NCBI RefSeq assembly: GCF_943193045.1 | Contig: NZ_CALPCN010000001.1 | Span: 434,001 to 498,000 of the forward strand | Direction of reading: 5' to 3' | Origin: Pumilibacter muris | GTDB taxonomy: Bacteria; Bacillota; Clostridia; Christensenellales; Pumilibacteraceae | Length of the DNA: 64,000 nucleotides | Shown: one piece after another, positions 45,083 through 54,218 of the stretch | How positions within the stretch are numbered: position 1 is the stretch's first letter | Layout of the letters: the number at the start of each line of letters is the position of its first letter | Position numbers and translations under genes: made by a program | The notes under the pieces: generated by a model | Told to the model about the DNA's origin: nothing | The model's database searches: none | What the model saw: only the letters and a program-made list of their open reading frames with translations

Positions 45083-47044
45083 TCAGCACACCTTTTTGTC
45101 TATTTCTTCCAAGAGTTTTTCAAGAAGTTCGGTAAACTTCATTTGCCCTAAGTCCCCCGCTCCGCGCGAGCGAACGGAAACGCAATCGTTTTCAGCTTCT
45201 TTATCGCCTATTATAAGCATATACGGGATTTTTTCCATTTGAGCTTCGCGGATTTTGTAACCGATTTTTTCGTTTCGGTTGTCAGACTCGGCGCGTATGC
45301 CGGCTCTTAACAGTCTTGCCGTAATTTCATCCGCTTTTTCGGCGTTGCGCTGAGTAAGCGACAGCACGCGCACCTGCGTAGGGCTGAACCACAACGGGAA
45401 AGCCCCCGCATATTTTTCTATAAGCATTGCGAGAGTTCTCTCGTAGCAACCTATCGAACTGCGGTGAATAACGTAAGGCGTGCGTTTTACGCCGTCGGCG
45501 TCCACATATTGCATGTCAAAGCTTTCGCCTGCCGCAAAATCCAACTGAATTGTGAAAAGGGTGTCTTCCTTCCCGTATACGTTAGTTCCCTGTATGTCGA
45601 GCTTAGGTCCGTAGAAAGCCGCTTCGTCGTCGGCTTCCACATATTGCAACTTTAAATCGTCGAGTATGGTTTTCATCATCGCTTCGGTGGAATTCCACGC
45701 CTCGTCGTTATCAATGTATTTATCGGATTTAACATTGCCGCGTTTGGAAAATCTGTACGTTACGTCGTTTCGCATTCCGAGACAATCCAAAAGATAATAC
45801 GTTAAATCGAGGCACCCTTTGAATTCTTCTTCCACCTGTTCTTTCGTGCATATAATGTGCCCGTCCGAGAGAGTGAATTGCCTCACGCGAATAAGACCGT
45901 GCATTTCGCCCGAAGCCTCGTTTCTGAATTCGGTGGCGGTTTCGGAATATCTGCAAGGAAGGTCGCGGTAAGACTTTAAACCGTTTTTATAAATCTGATA
46001 TTGAAACGGGCAAGTCATAGGACGCAAAGCCATGATTTCCTCGTCCTTTTTAGCGGCTTCGCCATGCTCGTCAACCTCGCCCAAAACAAACATTTTGTCG
46101 CGGTAATGCGCCCAGTGCCCCGATATTTTATAGAGGTCTGATTTCGCCATGTTGGGAGTGCGGGTAATCATAAAACCGCGCTTCGCTTCTTCGTCTTCAA
46201 CGAACCTTTGCAAAACCTGCAATATTTTAGCGCCTTTGGGCATAAGAATAGGAAGCCCTTGCCCCACAACGTCACTCGTCATAAAAATACCCAAATCGCG
46301 CCCGAGTTTGTTATGGTCGCGGCGCTTAGCCTCTTCCATACGCTCGATATATTCGTTAAGTTCGGATTTTTTTTCGAAAGCGGTGCCGTAAATGCGCGTA
46401 AGCATTTTATTTTTCTCGTTGCCGCGCCAATATGCGCCCGCAATTTGAGTCAATTTAAAGTTTTTAACTTTTCCCGTGCTCGGCAAATGAGGTCCGCGAC
46501 ACAAATCGGTAAAACCGCCCTGCTTAAACAACGTTATTTGCGCGTCCTTAGGCAAATCGTCTATAAGTTCGATTTTATACGGCTCATCGAAGCCTTTCAT
46601 TTGAGTTAGAGCCTGTTTCCTTGTAACAACTTTTTTTTCTATCTGAAAATCGGCTTTAACGATAGCCTGCATTTCCTTTTCTATTTTTTCGAAATCAGCT
46701 TGCGTAATGGGTTCTTCGAAATCGAAATCGTAGTAAAATCCGTTTTTAACAGCCGGTCCTATCGCAAGCTTTGCTGTGGGATAAATATTTTTAACTGCCT
46801 GCGCCAAAATATGCGCCGTAGTATGGCGGTAAACTTCCCGACCTTCTTCGTCTTTAAAAGTAAGAATTTGCAATTCGCAATCGGAGTCGAGTTTCTCGTT
46901 AAGCCCTATAAGCTCGCCGTTCACTTTTGCCGCAAGCGCGACGCGAGCAAGTCCTTCGCTAATCAACGCTGCCGCATCCGCCGCCGATATGCCCGATTCG
47001 GCTTCGATAACGTTACCGTCTTTCAATGTGATTTTGATTTTCAT
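45083..47044 (-). CDS. thrS: threonyl-tRNA synthetase
   Basis: A 653-residue class II synthetase. The N-terminal TGS domain (KITLKDGNVIEAESGISAADAAALI), the editing domain (HTTAHILAQAVKNIYPTAKLAIGP, with the HxxxH zinc-like site), the catalytic core (TRTPNMAKSDLYKISGHWAHY; MTCPFQYQIYKNGLKSYRDLPCRYSE; DGHIICTKEQVEEEF; VIHRSSIGCYERTLAMLIE) and the anticodon domain are in order. ATG 47044 has GAGGAG seven bases upstream. A Thr T-box precedes it. Confidence 0.98.
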   Translation of the reverse strand: MKIKITLKDGNVIEAESGISAADAAALISEGLARVALAAKVNGELIGLNEKLDSDCELQILTFKDEEGREVYRHTTAHILAQAVKNIYPTAKLAIGPAVKNGFYYDFDFEEPITQADFEKIEKEMQAIVKADFQIEKKVVTRKQALTQMKGFDEPYKIELIDDLPKDAQITLFKQGGFTDLCRGPHLPSTGKVKNFKLTQIAGAYWRGNEKNKMLTRIYGTAFEKKSELNEYIERMEEAKRRDHNKLGRDLGIFMTSDVVGQGLPILMPKGAKILQVLQRFVEDEEAKRGFMITRTPNMAKSDLYKISGHWAHYRDKMFVLGEVDEHGEAAKKDEEIMALRPMTCPFQYQIYKNGLKSYRDLPCRYSETATEFRNEASGEMHGLIRVRQFTLSDGHIICTKEQVEEEFKGCLDLTYYLLDCLGMRNDVTYRFSKRGNVKSDKYIDNDEAWNSTEAMMKTILDDLKLQYVEADDEAAFYGPKLDIQGTNVYGKEDTLFTIQLDFAAGESFDMQYVDADGVKRTPYVIHRSSIGCYERTLAMLIEKYAGAFPLWFSPTQVRVLSLTQRNAEKADEITARLLRAGIRAESDNRNEKIGYKIREAQMEKIPYMLIIGDKEAENDCVSVRSRGAGDLGQMKFTELLEKLLEEIDKKVC

Positions 47045-47057
47045 ATTTGTTCTCCTC

Positions 47058-47283
47058 AAAAAAAATCCTTCGGCATAACAGCCGAAGGACGAGTTTTATT
47101 CGTGGTTCCACCTTCGTTCGTTGCAAAAAGCAACCTCAATACGCGGAATTGCGTCCGCATACGCTTTCCTACTGCGGCGGTTTCGAATCCGACTACTCTT
47201 TTACGCACGCTCTCAGCCACGACGCGCGCTCTCTTATAAACGTTTTTCGGCTCTACTTGTCCGCGATTTACGGAAAATTCATT
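47058..47283 (-). promoter_or_regulatory. T-box riboswitch controlling thrS
   Basis: On the minus strand the leader contains the conserved T-box AAGGTGGAACCACG (47114-47101), the stem I distal motif AGAGAGC ... GGCTGAGAG, a candidate ACC threonine specifier codon in GAAACCG (47181-47179), and an intrinsic terminator with TCCTTCGGC/GCCGAAGGA and eight T residues (47089-47058). Uncharged tRNA-Thr pairs with the specifier and T-box bulge, stabilises the antiterminator and allows thrS transcription. The specifier matches the downstream gene. Confidence 0.93.
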
Positions 47284-47289
47284 TTTTAT

Positions 47290-47318
47290 AGTATAGCACC
47301 CGCAACAAACGTTGTCAA
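47290..47318 (-). promoter_or_regulatory. promoter for the thrS T-box transcript
   Basis: On the minus strand -35 TTGACA (47318-47313), 17 bases, -10 TATACT (47295-47290): consensus -35 and near-consensus -10. It sits just upstream of the T-box RNA. Confidence 0.85.
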
Positions 47319-47391
47319 GAAAAATAAGTCAATTTCGGCGCAAAAGAACCTATAATAACGCCGCAACTTTTTCTACTACGCTTATTTTTAT

Positions 47392-47420
47392 TTGTAAAAC
47401 AAGAAATGTAATGGTATAAT
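47392..47420 (+). promoter_or_regulatory. promoter for tmcAL
   Basis: On the plus strand -35 TTGTAA (47392-47397), 17 bases, -10 TATAAT (47415-47420), 27 bases ahead of the tmcAL start. Divergent from the thrS promoter with about 70 bases between them that hold no gene. Confidence 0.75.
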
Positions 47421-47447
47421 ATAGTCAACGTAACTTTGGAGGAAAAA

Positions 47448-48623
47448 ATGTCGGCAGTAGCAATAGTGTGCGAATACAACCCGTTCCACACAGGTCATGC
47501 GTATCATATAGCCGAGTCGAAAGCGATATGCGGCGCCGAAACCGTAATAGGCGTTATGAGCGGTTTTTTTGTGCAACGCGCCGAACCCGCTTTCATAATT
47601 CCGTCGGTGCGCGCGAAAGCCGCCGTAATGAGCGGCATGGATTGCGTAATACAGTTACCCACCCTGTTTTCTTGCGCGGCGGGCAACGTTTTTGCCGAAG
47701 GAGCGGTGAGAATTATTTCCCGTATTCCCGAAATAAAATATCTTGCGATGGGAACCGAAAGCGACGGAAATATATTGCGCGAAGTTGCGGATATTCAATT
47801 AAAACAACCGCCCAAATTTTTGGAAGCGCTAAAAAGCGCGCTTAATAAAGGATTACCTTACGCCCACGCAATAGCTGACGCCACAACAAAAGAACTGAAC
47901 AGCACGGCTCAACTGTCGGAAATTTTAGCAAAACCGAACAACATACTTGCAATAGAATATTTAAAAGCTATAAAAAAGTTGAACGCAAAAATCGAACCTG
48001 TGTTTGTGAAACGCAAAGGAAACGGCTACAACAGTTTGAAAACCGACGGAGAATATATTTCTGCAACTGCGGCGCGAAAATTATTCGAACTTAAAGATTA
48101 CGACACATTATCTAAGTATATTCCCAAACAATCCTTTGCCGCCATAACGGAAGAATATTCGCGGTTTCCCGTCAACCCTTTTATATACGACGCGCTAACC
48201 GTGTTTTCTTTGCGCACAAACGATATAAGTTTGTCGCCCGATTGTGCGGAAGGGCTCGACATTAAAATAAGCGAATGCGCAAAACGCTATGCCTCGCTAT
48301 GCGATATATTAAACGCCGCAAAAAGCAAACGATACACAATGGGACGAATAAAACGAGTATGTTTGCAAACGCTTCTCGGAATAACGCACGACTCCCAAAG
48401 GTTATACGAAGAGGCGGCGGGAAAAGTAATAGCCGTAAAAAACGACAAAAAAAGTATTTTAAAAAAATTAGTCGGCGTTGCGATTAAAAACACCGACTAT
48501 AAAAAGCTTGGAAAGGACGCCGAACTTTGCGCCGAAATAGACGGCAGAGCGGGCGGAATATATTCGCTGATAACTAAAAGAGACGGCAACGCTTTTTGGA
48601 ACGGGAAACTCGAAACGGTGTAA
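47448..48623 (+). CDS. tmcAL: tRNA(Met) cytidine acetate ligase TmcAL (YlbM)
   Basis: A 391-residue protein of the nucleotidyltransferase-like family. The N-terminal motif CEYNPFHTGHAYHI is the HxGH type ATP site; IGVMSGFFVQRAEPAFIIPSVRAKAA and VIQLPTLFS are conserved. TmcAL activates acetate with ATP to form ac4C34 on elongator tRNA-Met. ATG 47448 has GGAGG five bases upstream; an in-frame TTG 12 bases earlier is less good. It ends five bases from the oppositely oriented phospholipase gene. Confidence 0.92.
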   Translation: MSAVAIVCEYNPFHTGHAYHIAESKAICGAETVIGVMSGFFVQRAEPAFIIPSVRAKAAVMSGMDCVIQLPTLFSCAAGNVFAEGAVRIISRIPEIKYLAMGTESDGNILREVADIQLKQPPKFLEALKSALNKGLPYAHAIADATTKELNSTAQLSEILAKPNNILAIEYLKAIKKLNAKIEPVFVKRKGNGYNSLKTDGEYISATAARKLFELKDYDTLSKYIPKQSFAAITEEYSRFPVNPFIYDALTVFSLRTNDISLSPDCAEGLDIKISECAKRYASLCDILNAAKSKRYTMGRIKRVCLQTLLGITHDSQRLYEEAAGKVIAVKNDKKSILKKLVGVAIKNTDYKKLGKDAELCAEIDGRAGGIYSLITKRDGNAFWNGKLETV

Positions 48624-48628
48624 CCGAA

Positions 48629-49417
48629 TTACGCAATTACTTCGAAAATCTGCGGCAACATTTCTTCGGCGGCAATACGTCCGCATTCTATTGAATACGC
48701 ATTGTCTTTAAAGCGGTAGGTAGACCTGTTGCCCTGTTCGGGCACAATTACCAAATCCGCTTTTTTTATGTTTTCGCGGCAATTTTGCCAATCCATTAAA
48801 AGATAGCTTCGCTCCAACATGCCGAAAAGCCCGTTCGGTTCGAAATCGGTGCTCGGCACCCCGCCCAACGCGTCTACCGCTATCACAACGTCGGCGCCCA
48901 TTTCTTTGCAACAGTCTATAGGAATACGTTCTAATATTCCGCCGTCAACCAAAATTTCATTGCCGGAAGAAACCGCATGAAATGCTACGGGTATAGACAT
49001 ACTCGCCCTCATTGCGTCAATCACTTTTCCGCTATCGAACACTTTAAGCGTTCCACTCCGAACGTCGGTTGCCGTAGCTCTGAACGGAATCGGGCACTCC
49101 TCTATATTTATTTCACCTATCAGCGGCTTAATTACGTTTACGGCTCTTCTGCCTTTAACAAGCCCGCACTTGCTATATGATATGTTTATATCGAGCACAA
49201 CGCTTTGATTTATTTTTTCGGCTACCGATTTCAGCTTTTCAAGCGGCACTCCCGCGCAGTAACAACCGCCCACAATAGAACCCATAGAGCATCCCGAAAT
49301 GCAATCTATGGGAATATTGTTTTCTTCCAACACTTGCAAAACGCCTATGTGGCAAAAACCGCGAGCGCCGCCGCTTCCGAGCGCAATACCTATTTTTTTT
49401 CTTTGAGTTTTCGCCAT
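48629..49417 (-). CDS. patatin-like phospholipase (RssA-type)
   Basis: A 262-residue patatin-family serine hydrolase. IGIALGSGGARGFCHIGVLQVLEE gives the oxyanion-hole loop, GCSMGSIVGG the nucleophile Ser (GxSxG), and ILVDGGILERIPID the catalytic Asp (DGG). The family hydrolyses lipids or phospholipids; substrate unknown, and no signal peptide is seen so it is probably cytoplasmic or membrane-associated. It converges on tmcAL with five bases between stops. Confidence 0.93.
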   Translation of the reverse strand: MAKTQRKKIGIALGSGGARGFCHIGVLQVLEENNIPIDCISGCSMGSIVGGCYCAGVPLEKLKSVAEKINQSVVLDINISYSKCGLVKGRRAVNVIKPLIGEINIEECPIPFRATATDVRSGTLKVFDSGKVIDAMRASMSIPVAFHAVSSGNEILVDGGILERIPIDCCKEMGADVVIAVDALGGVPSTDFEPNGLFGMLERSYLLMDWQNCRENIKKADLVIVPEQGNRSTYRFKDNAYSIECGRIAAEEMLPQIFEVIA

Positions 49418-49467
49418 TGCTAAATTCTCCTAACGGGCAAATATTCACGCGCACGCCGTAAAAAATT

Positions 49468-50496
49468 TTACTTGATTTTTTCAGCTAAATTCAATATCAG
49501 GCGTTCGGTTTTTTGCCAACCGAGACAACCGTCGGTAATAGACTTACCGTATACGGTTCCGTCGGGCGGTTGATTGCCGTCTTCTATATAGCTTTCCACC
49601 ATAAGCCCTTTAATCATACCGCTTAAATCGTCGCAATTATTTTTCAGAGTAAGAACTTCATCGGCTATACGAATCTGCTGGAACGGATTTTTATTGCTGT
49701 TGCTGTGGTTCGCGTCTATGATAACTGCCGGATTTAGCAATTTTTGCTTGTCGTATGCCGTTTTCAGTTCAACAAGGTCTTCGTAGTGGTAGTTAGGGCG
49801 ATTATTGCCGCTCATATCCTGACCGCCTCTAAGCACAGCGTGCGCGAGAGGATTACCGCAAGTTTTAACCTGGTTAGCATGATATTGAAACTCGCTTCCG
49901 AGTTGAGCCGCGTATACGGAATTCATCATTGCCGAAATGCTTCCGTTCATAGGGTTTTTAATTCCAACCGGCACTTCTATTCCGCTCGCAACAAGTCTGT
50001 GCTGTTGGTTTTCGGTAGAACGCGCCCCAACCGCCACATAAGACAATACGTCTTCGAGATAGGCATAATTATCGGGATAAAGCATTTCGTCAGCCGAAGT
50101 AAGCCCGGTTTCGCGCACAACTCTTATATGCATGTGTCTAAGTCTCAAAATACCTTCTTGAATATCGGTTCCCTTATGCGGGTCGGGATTATGAAGCATT
50201 CCTTTGTAGCCCTCGCCGCGTGAGCGGGGCTTGTTTGTGTATACGCGCGGCACTACGAAAATTTTGTCTTTTACTTTTTCTTGAATTTCGGCAAGTCGCA
50301 ACACATAGTCGCAAACGGCGTCCTCATTGTCGGCCGAGCAAGGTCCTATAATAAGCACAAAACGCTTATCTTTGCCCGTAAAAATATTTTTAAGTTCGGC
50401 GTCGCGCAAGCTCTTTATTTTTTTTAAAGCGTCGCTAAACGGCACTTGTTCCGATACCTCTTCGGGCGTCATGACTTTTCGCACTATTTCAAACAT
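49468..50496 (-). CDS. aroG: 3-deoxy-7-phosphoheptulonate synthase (AroG-type)
   Basis: A 342-residue class I-alpha DAHP synthase, first step of the shikimate pathway. VLIIGPCSADNEDAVCDYVLRLAEI, VVPRVYTNKPRSRGEGYKGM, SYVAVGARSTENQQHRLVASGI, VGIKNPMNGSI, VLRGGQDMSGNNRPNY, VIIDANHSNSNKNPFQQ and LMVESYIEDGNQPP are the conserved blocks. Feedback inhibition by Phe or Tyr is typical for this type; here unknown. 23 bases after the coiled-coil gene. Confidence 0.96.
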   Translation of the reverse strand: MFEIVRKVMTPEEVSEQVPFSDALKKIKSLRDAELKNIFTGKDKRFVLIIGPCSADNEDAVCDYVLRLAEIQEKVKDKIFVVPRVYTNKPRSRGEGYKGMLHNPDPHKGTDIQEGILRLRHMHIRVVRETGLTSADEMLYPDNYAYLEDVLSYVAVGARSTENQQHRLVASGIEVPVGIKNPMNGSISAMMNSVYAAQLGSEFQYHANQVKTCGNPLAHAVLRGGQDMSGNNRPNYHYEDLVELKTAYDKQKLLNPAVIIDANHSNSNKNPFQQIRIADEVLTLKNNCDDLSGMIKGLMVESYIEDGNQPPDGTVYGKSITDGCLGWQKTERLILNLAEKIK

Positions 50497-50519
50497 AATT
50501 TTTCCTTAGCAGCAATATT

Positions 50520-50984
50520 TTACGAACTTTTGCCTGTTTTAACAATCATAGCCCCGCGCAACTCTTCGCGGTTATTGCGTATCATTGCAAGCGCGGATTG
50601 TAAAAATTGTTCCACGTCGCGGAACATAACGTCTAAATGGGCTTTCGTTTTGTCAACCAAAGCATCGCACTGCATATAGGCGGTTTCCATAAGCTGTTTC
50701 GCTTCCAATTCAGCGCGTTTGATAAGCTCGGAATTGTCTATTATATGCTCTGCGCGTTCTTCCGCTTCGCGAATGGTGTTTTTTGCAACACTGTCTGCAT
50801 TTTCGAGAATTTTTTGCTTGTTGTCAACCACATACGCCGCTTCTCTCAATGAATCGGGCAAAGCATTTCTTATTTGCCGCGTAAGCTGCACGCATTTGCC
50901 TATGTCGATTTTTTTTGTGAATAGCCCGCCCTTGCGGTCGCCAAGCTCATATTCGAGCTGTTCTATAAGCTGCATTAAATCCAT
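50520..50984 (-). CDS. coiled-coil protein downstream of coaD
   Basis: A 154-residue, mostly helical, highly charged protein. The region from about residue 45 to 120 is a probable coiled coil (VVDNKQKILENADSVAKNTIREAEERAEHI); DivIVA-like and vacuolar ATPase subunit H-like proteins of this kind are often encoded next to coaD in Clostridia. I recognise no catalytic motif. ATG 50984 follows GGAGG by 10 bases; longer readings would overlap coaD. Role unknown. Confidence 0.75.
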   Translation of the reverse strand: MDLMQLIEQLEYELGDRKGGLFTKKIDIGKCVQLTRQIRNALPDSLREAAYVVDNKQKILENADSVAKNTIREAEERAEHIIDNSELIKRAELEAKQLMETAYMQCDALVDKTKAHLDVMFRDVEQFLQSALAMIRNNREELRGAMIVKTGKSS

Positions 50985-50988
50985 GTTG

Positions 50989-51480
50989 TCAGCCCCTCCT
51001 GCCGTAAACTTTTTCAACAGATTTTCTTGCCGATTCGCAAACATATCCCGTAAGCGAACCGCCGGAAAGCGCGAGGTCGCGCACAATCGTGCCTGATATA
51101 TGCGAGAATTCAGGCAAAGAAATCAAAAACACCGTTTCTATATCTTTCCACTGCGATTTATAAACTTGCGAAAGCGACTTCTCGTATTCAAAGTCTTTAA
51201 ACGTGCGCAAGCCGCGCACAACGGTGCTTGCACCTATTTCTTTCGCAAAATCGGTTAAAAAGCCGTCGAACGTATAAACGCAAACGTTCGATATGTCGGC
51301 GACGGATTTTTTGACTATTTCGGTACGCTCTTGCAAAGTCGCCACACAACGCTTATTGCCCGTGTCGGCGGCAACCCCTATATAAAGATGTGTAAAAAGT
51401 TTCGCCGCGCGAACGGCAATATCGTAATGCCCGAGCGTAAACGGGTCGAACGAACCCGCAAGCAATCCTATGTCAGTCAT
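50989..51480 (-). CDS. coaD: phosphopantetheine adenylyltransferase
   Basis: A 163-residue CoaD, fourth step of CoA synthesis, converting phosphopantetheine and ATP to dephospho-CoA. IGLLAGSFDPFTLGHYDIAVRA has the TxGH motif; VVRGLRTFKDFEYEKSL and SHISGTIVRDLALSGGS are typical. GGAGG precedes ATG 51480. The start overlaps rsmD by eight bases, as in many Firmicutes. Confidence 0.97.
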   Translation of the reverse strand: MTDIGLLAGSFDPFTLGHYDIAVRAAKLFTHLYIGVAADTGNKRCVATLQERTEIVKKSVADISNVCVYTFDGFLTDFAKEIGASTVVRGLRTFKDFEYEKSLSQVYKSQWKDIETVFLISLPEFSHISGTIVRDLALSGGSLTGYVCESARKSVEKVYGRRG

Positions 51481-52024
51481 TGATTTCCTCCGATTGAGCG
51501 ATGAACGAAATACTCGTGTTCCCGCAATTACGCGTATTTATTATAACCGATACGGGTAAATTGAGCAAGCTATTTTCACGCGAATGTTCCACAAAAATTA
51601 AGCCGTTAGGGCTCAACAATTTTTTTTCGATTATAATTTTAATCGCATTTGCTTCGATTTTGTCGTGATACGGCGGGTCGAGAAGAATTAAGTCGAAAGG
51701 CTCGTTAAGCTTTTCGAGAGCCACGCGGTAATCGGTGTTAAACACCTTATACGGCTCTGCAATGCCTTTTAAATTCTCGTATGTAAGCTTAACTGACTGA
51801 GGCGATTTATCTACGAAAACCGCAGATTCGGCTCCGCGAGAAAGCGCCTCTATTCCGAGTGCGCCGCTCCCGCAAAACAAATCGAGAACTTTTCCGTGCA
51901 AAGCATTTCTGCTTGCGAGAATATTGAACACCGTTTCCTTTATTCGGTCGGTTGTGGGGCGCACGTTGTTGTCGGACGGCGGCAGTAGCTTTTTGCCTCT
52001 GTATTTGCCTGCAATTACTCTCAT
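51473..52024 (-). CDS. rsmD: 16S rRNA (guanine966-N2)-methyltransferase RsmD
   Basis: A 183-residue Rossmann methyltransferase. VIAGKYRGKKLLPPSDNNVRPTTDRIKETVFNIL, LDLFCGSGALGIEALSRGAESAVFVDKS (SAM site), DLILLDPPYHDK (NPPY-type motif) and VEHSRENSL are clear. It methylates G966 of 16S rRNA. Coupled to coaD. Confidence 0.96.
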   Translation of the reverse strand: MRVIAGKYRGKKLLPPSDNNVRPTTDRIKETVFNILASRNALHGKVLDLFCGSGALGIEALSRGAESAVFVDKSPQSVKLTYENLKGIAEPYKVFNTDYRVALEKLNEPFDLILLDPPYHDKIEANAIKIIIEKKLLSPNGLIFVEHSRENSLLNLPVSVIINTRNCGNTSISFIAQSEEIND

Positions 52025-52025
52025 A

Positions 52026-52607
52026 TCAGTTGTCGAACGACCTCAATTCGCTTTTGATTTCGGCATGACGTTTTTTTAGCTGCAAAATTTTGCGAATATA
52101 TCCGAATACAAAAACGCCCGCCACAATTAAAGTGTAAGGAATAAACACAGCCAAAGTGAGCGGAGTTGTTACGTCGAGCTTAATAACTTTTACCGACGAA
52201 AACAACAACGCTACGGGAAATTCGAAAATCATTGCCGCAAGACGCAAGGCGTTGCTTTTGAGAATAACCGCGATAACATACACAACCGTAAGCGGCACCA
52301 CAAAACCCAAAACATGAAAAACGCATTTATAGTAGGGAATTTCAATGGGCATTTCTCCGTGCAAATCGGAAAGAGTGGTTTTTGCGTGAGCCTTAAACAA
52401 TCTTTCTCCCTGCGCCTTTCCCTGAGTGAGCGCAATATAAATCGTAGGCGCTATAAAAATAAAGCTCACGACGATTCTCGCCCACGCTGGAATTTTGTCG
52501 CTCACTATAAATATTAAGCTGAACAACGAAAAAACAAGAGAAAAGCCGAGAAGCGAAATCGAACTCACGGCGTATCTGCCTATTTCCTTTTTGGTCTCTT
52601 TTGTCAT
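52026..52607 (-). CDS. hypothetical integral membrane protein
   Basis: A 193-residue protein with about five predicted membrane helices (ISLLGFSLVFSLFSLIFIV; IVVSFIFIAPTIYIAL; VFHVLGFVVPLTVVYVIAVI; IFEFPVALLFSSV; LAVFIPYTLIVAGVFVFGYI) and a basic C-terminal tail. I recognise no family. It sits between the cyclo-ligase, whose stop overlaps its ATG, and rsmD. No function is suggested by context. Confidence 0.7.
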   Translation of the reverse strand: MTKETKKEIGRYAVSSISLLGFSLVFSLFSLIFIVSDKIPAWARIVVSFIFIAPTIYIALTQGKAQGERLFKAHAKTTLSDLHGEMPIEIPYYKCVFHVLGFVVPLTVVYVIAVILKSNALRLAAMIFEFPVALLFSSVKVIKLDVTTPLTLAVFIPYTLIVAGVFVFGYIRKILQLKKRHAEIKSELRSFDN

Positions 52608-53146
52608 TTTATTCTCCTTATAACCCTATCGGGCGTTATAATAATATCCATAGGAATGTCCGTTAAATCATGCTCGAATTTACAAAATTGTTCTTCGAAA
52701 GCAAGTCCTACTTTAAGCCCGCCCGCAAACTTTGCAAAATATCTGTCGTAACACCCCGCGCCGTATCCTATTCGGTGACAATCCGAATCGAATCCGAGAA
52801 GCGGTACAAAACTAAGTTCGGCTTGTCCGTCGAAAAAAGAATCGGGCGAACGTATAATATTGCCGTAATTGTCCGTTTCGTTCAAATTTGCCGACGGCGG
52901 AAACATAACCGCGCGCATAAATCCGCTTTTGTCGGTATGCGGCACAAATACCTTAGTATTTTGTTCAAGGCTCCGTATTATTCCGTGCGTGTCAACTTCG
53001 GAGTTCATGGAAACGTATATAAACACGCTGCCGAACCTCGAAGCCAAATCAAGCGCGCGGCTTGCTATTATTGCGTTTTTTTCGTCGCGCCCCGTAATTT
53101 CGGAACGAACTTTCATAAGTTTTTTTCTAAGCAGGGTTTTGTCCAT
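52604..53146 (-). CDS. 5-formyltetrahydrofolate cyclo-ligase
   Basis: A 180-residue MTHFS family protein, converting 5-formyl-THF to 5,10-methenyl-THF with ATP. LLRKKLMKVRSEITGRDEKNA is the N-terminal helix; VFIYVSMNSEVDTHGII, VFVPHTDKSGFMRAV and the phosphate loop FVPLLGFDSDCHRIGYGAGCYDRYFAKF are diagnostic. Next to alr and the membrane protein. Folate context with glyA and trmFO elsewhere in the window is only general. Confidence 0.92.
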   Translation of the reverse strand: MDKTLLRKKLMKVRSEITGRDEKNAIIASRALDLASRFGSVFIYVSMNSEVDTHGIIRSLEQNTKVFVPHTDKSGFMRAVMFPPSANLNETDNYGNIIRSPDSFFDGQAELSFVPLLGFDSDCHRIGYGAGCYDRYFAKFAGGLKVGLAFEEQFCKFEHDLTDIPMDIIITPDRVIRRIK

Positions 53147-54166
53147 TTATTCTCCGATATATTCTCGTCTTACGCGGCGGGAAAAGCCCGTAAGAACTTC
53201 GTAGCATATTGTTCCGTACGACGTAGCCAACGCCTCGCACCCGTATAAAGAGCCTATAATTCGCGCTTCGTCGCCTACCGAAACATTTAGCCCGCTCACG
53301 TCCGCCATAGTAGCATCCATGCAAACCTGCCCCGCAATCGGGCACAAAGAACCGCCTATTTCCACATATCGCGGAATATTACACGCCGTGCGCCTGAATC
53401 CGTCGGCATAGCCTACGCCGAGCACCGCCACTCGCCTGCATTTGCCGCTGAGCCATTTGCCGTAGCCTATGTTTTCGCTTGCGCTCACGTCGCGTATTTG
53501 AGTAATTCCGCACGATGCCGTTATCGCGCTTTTTACATGCGAATTACCGTAGCCGTAAAGCACTATTCCCGGACGAACCATATCGAGGTGCATATATTGA
53601 GGCAAAACGGCAAAATTGCTTGACAAAATGTGTTTTTGCGGTATGTAGTCGGAAAGCGGGTCAACACATTTCATAAACTTTTCGAACTGTTCTTCGGCGG
53701 CGCAAAGAGTATATACATGAGAAAAAACACTCTTTACTTTAAGCCGTCTTTTTTTTGCCTCCATAAGCATGGAATCGAGAGACGCGGGCGGAGCACCGTA
53801 GCGGTTCATTCCCGTGTTCACCTTTATATTCACAGCTGTCGTCCCTCGCTTTGCAACAAACTCCATGTCGTCCGCCGAGCTAACCGACGGATATATTCCC
53901 AAGCTGTAAGAACATGAAACGGTTTTATCGGGCAACGACAATATGTTTATAGGTTTATCTGTAAGTTCTCTTGCCTCGCAAGCTTCGCCTATGCTCGAAA
54001 CTGCAAATTCGTCGGCGGCATCAAACGCGTCGAGCGCCTTTATTCCGTGCCCGTAGGCGTCCGCTTTCACAACCGCGCAAATCTTTGCGGAAGTCAGCTT
54101 TTTTAACTCGGCAAGGTTGCTTTTCAGAACGCTCATATTCACTGTAAGACGTAACGCGGGTACCAC
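53147..54166 (-). CDS. alr: alanine racemase
   Basis: A 339-residue PLP enzyme that supplies D-alanine for peptidoglycan. ICAVVKADAYGHGIKAL has the PLP Lys; the second base Tyr lies in VLGVGYADGFRRT; MVRPGIVLYGYGNS and GQVCMDATMADVS follow. It is somewhat shorter than the usual 360-380 residues. The start is uncertain: GTG at 54166 overlaps the only GGAGG, and a later ATG would remove the first strand. Downstream of atpC by 52 bases. Confidence 0.93.
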   Translation of the reverse strand: MVPALRLTVNMSVLKSNLAELKKLTSAKICAVVKADAYGHGIKALDAFDAADEFAVSSIGEACEARELTDKPINILSLPDKTVSCSYSLGIYPSVSSADDMEFVAKRGTTAVNIKVNTGMNRYGAPPASLDSMLMEAKKRRLKVKSVFSHVYTLCAAEEQFEKFMKCVDPLSDYIPQKHILSSNFAVLPQYMHLDMVRPGIVLYGYGNSHVKSAITASCGITQIRDVSASENIGYGKWLSGKCRRVAVLGVGYADGFRRTACNIPRYVEIGGSLCPIAGQVCMDATMADVSGLNVSVGDEARIIGSLYGCEALATSYGTICYEVLTGFSRRVRREYIGE

Positions 54167-54218
54167 CTCCGCTGCCGTTTTACATTTATTTATGCCGTAG
54201 CAACGCGCAATGTGCGAG

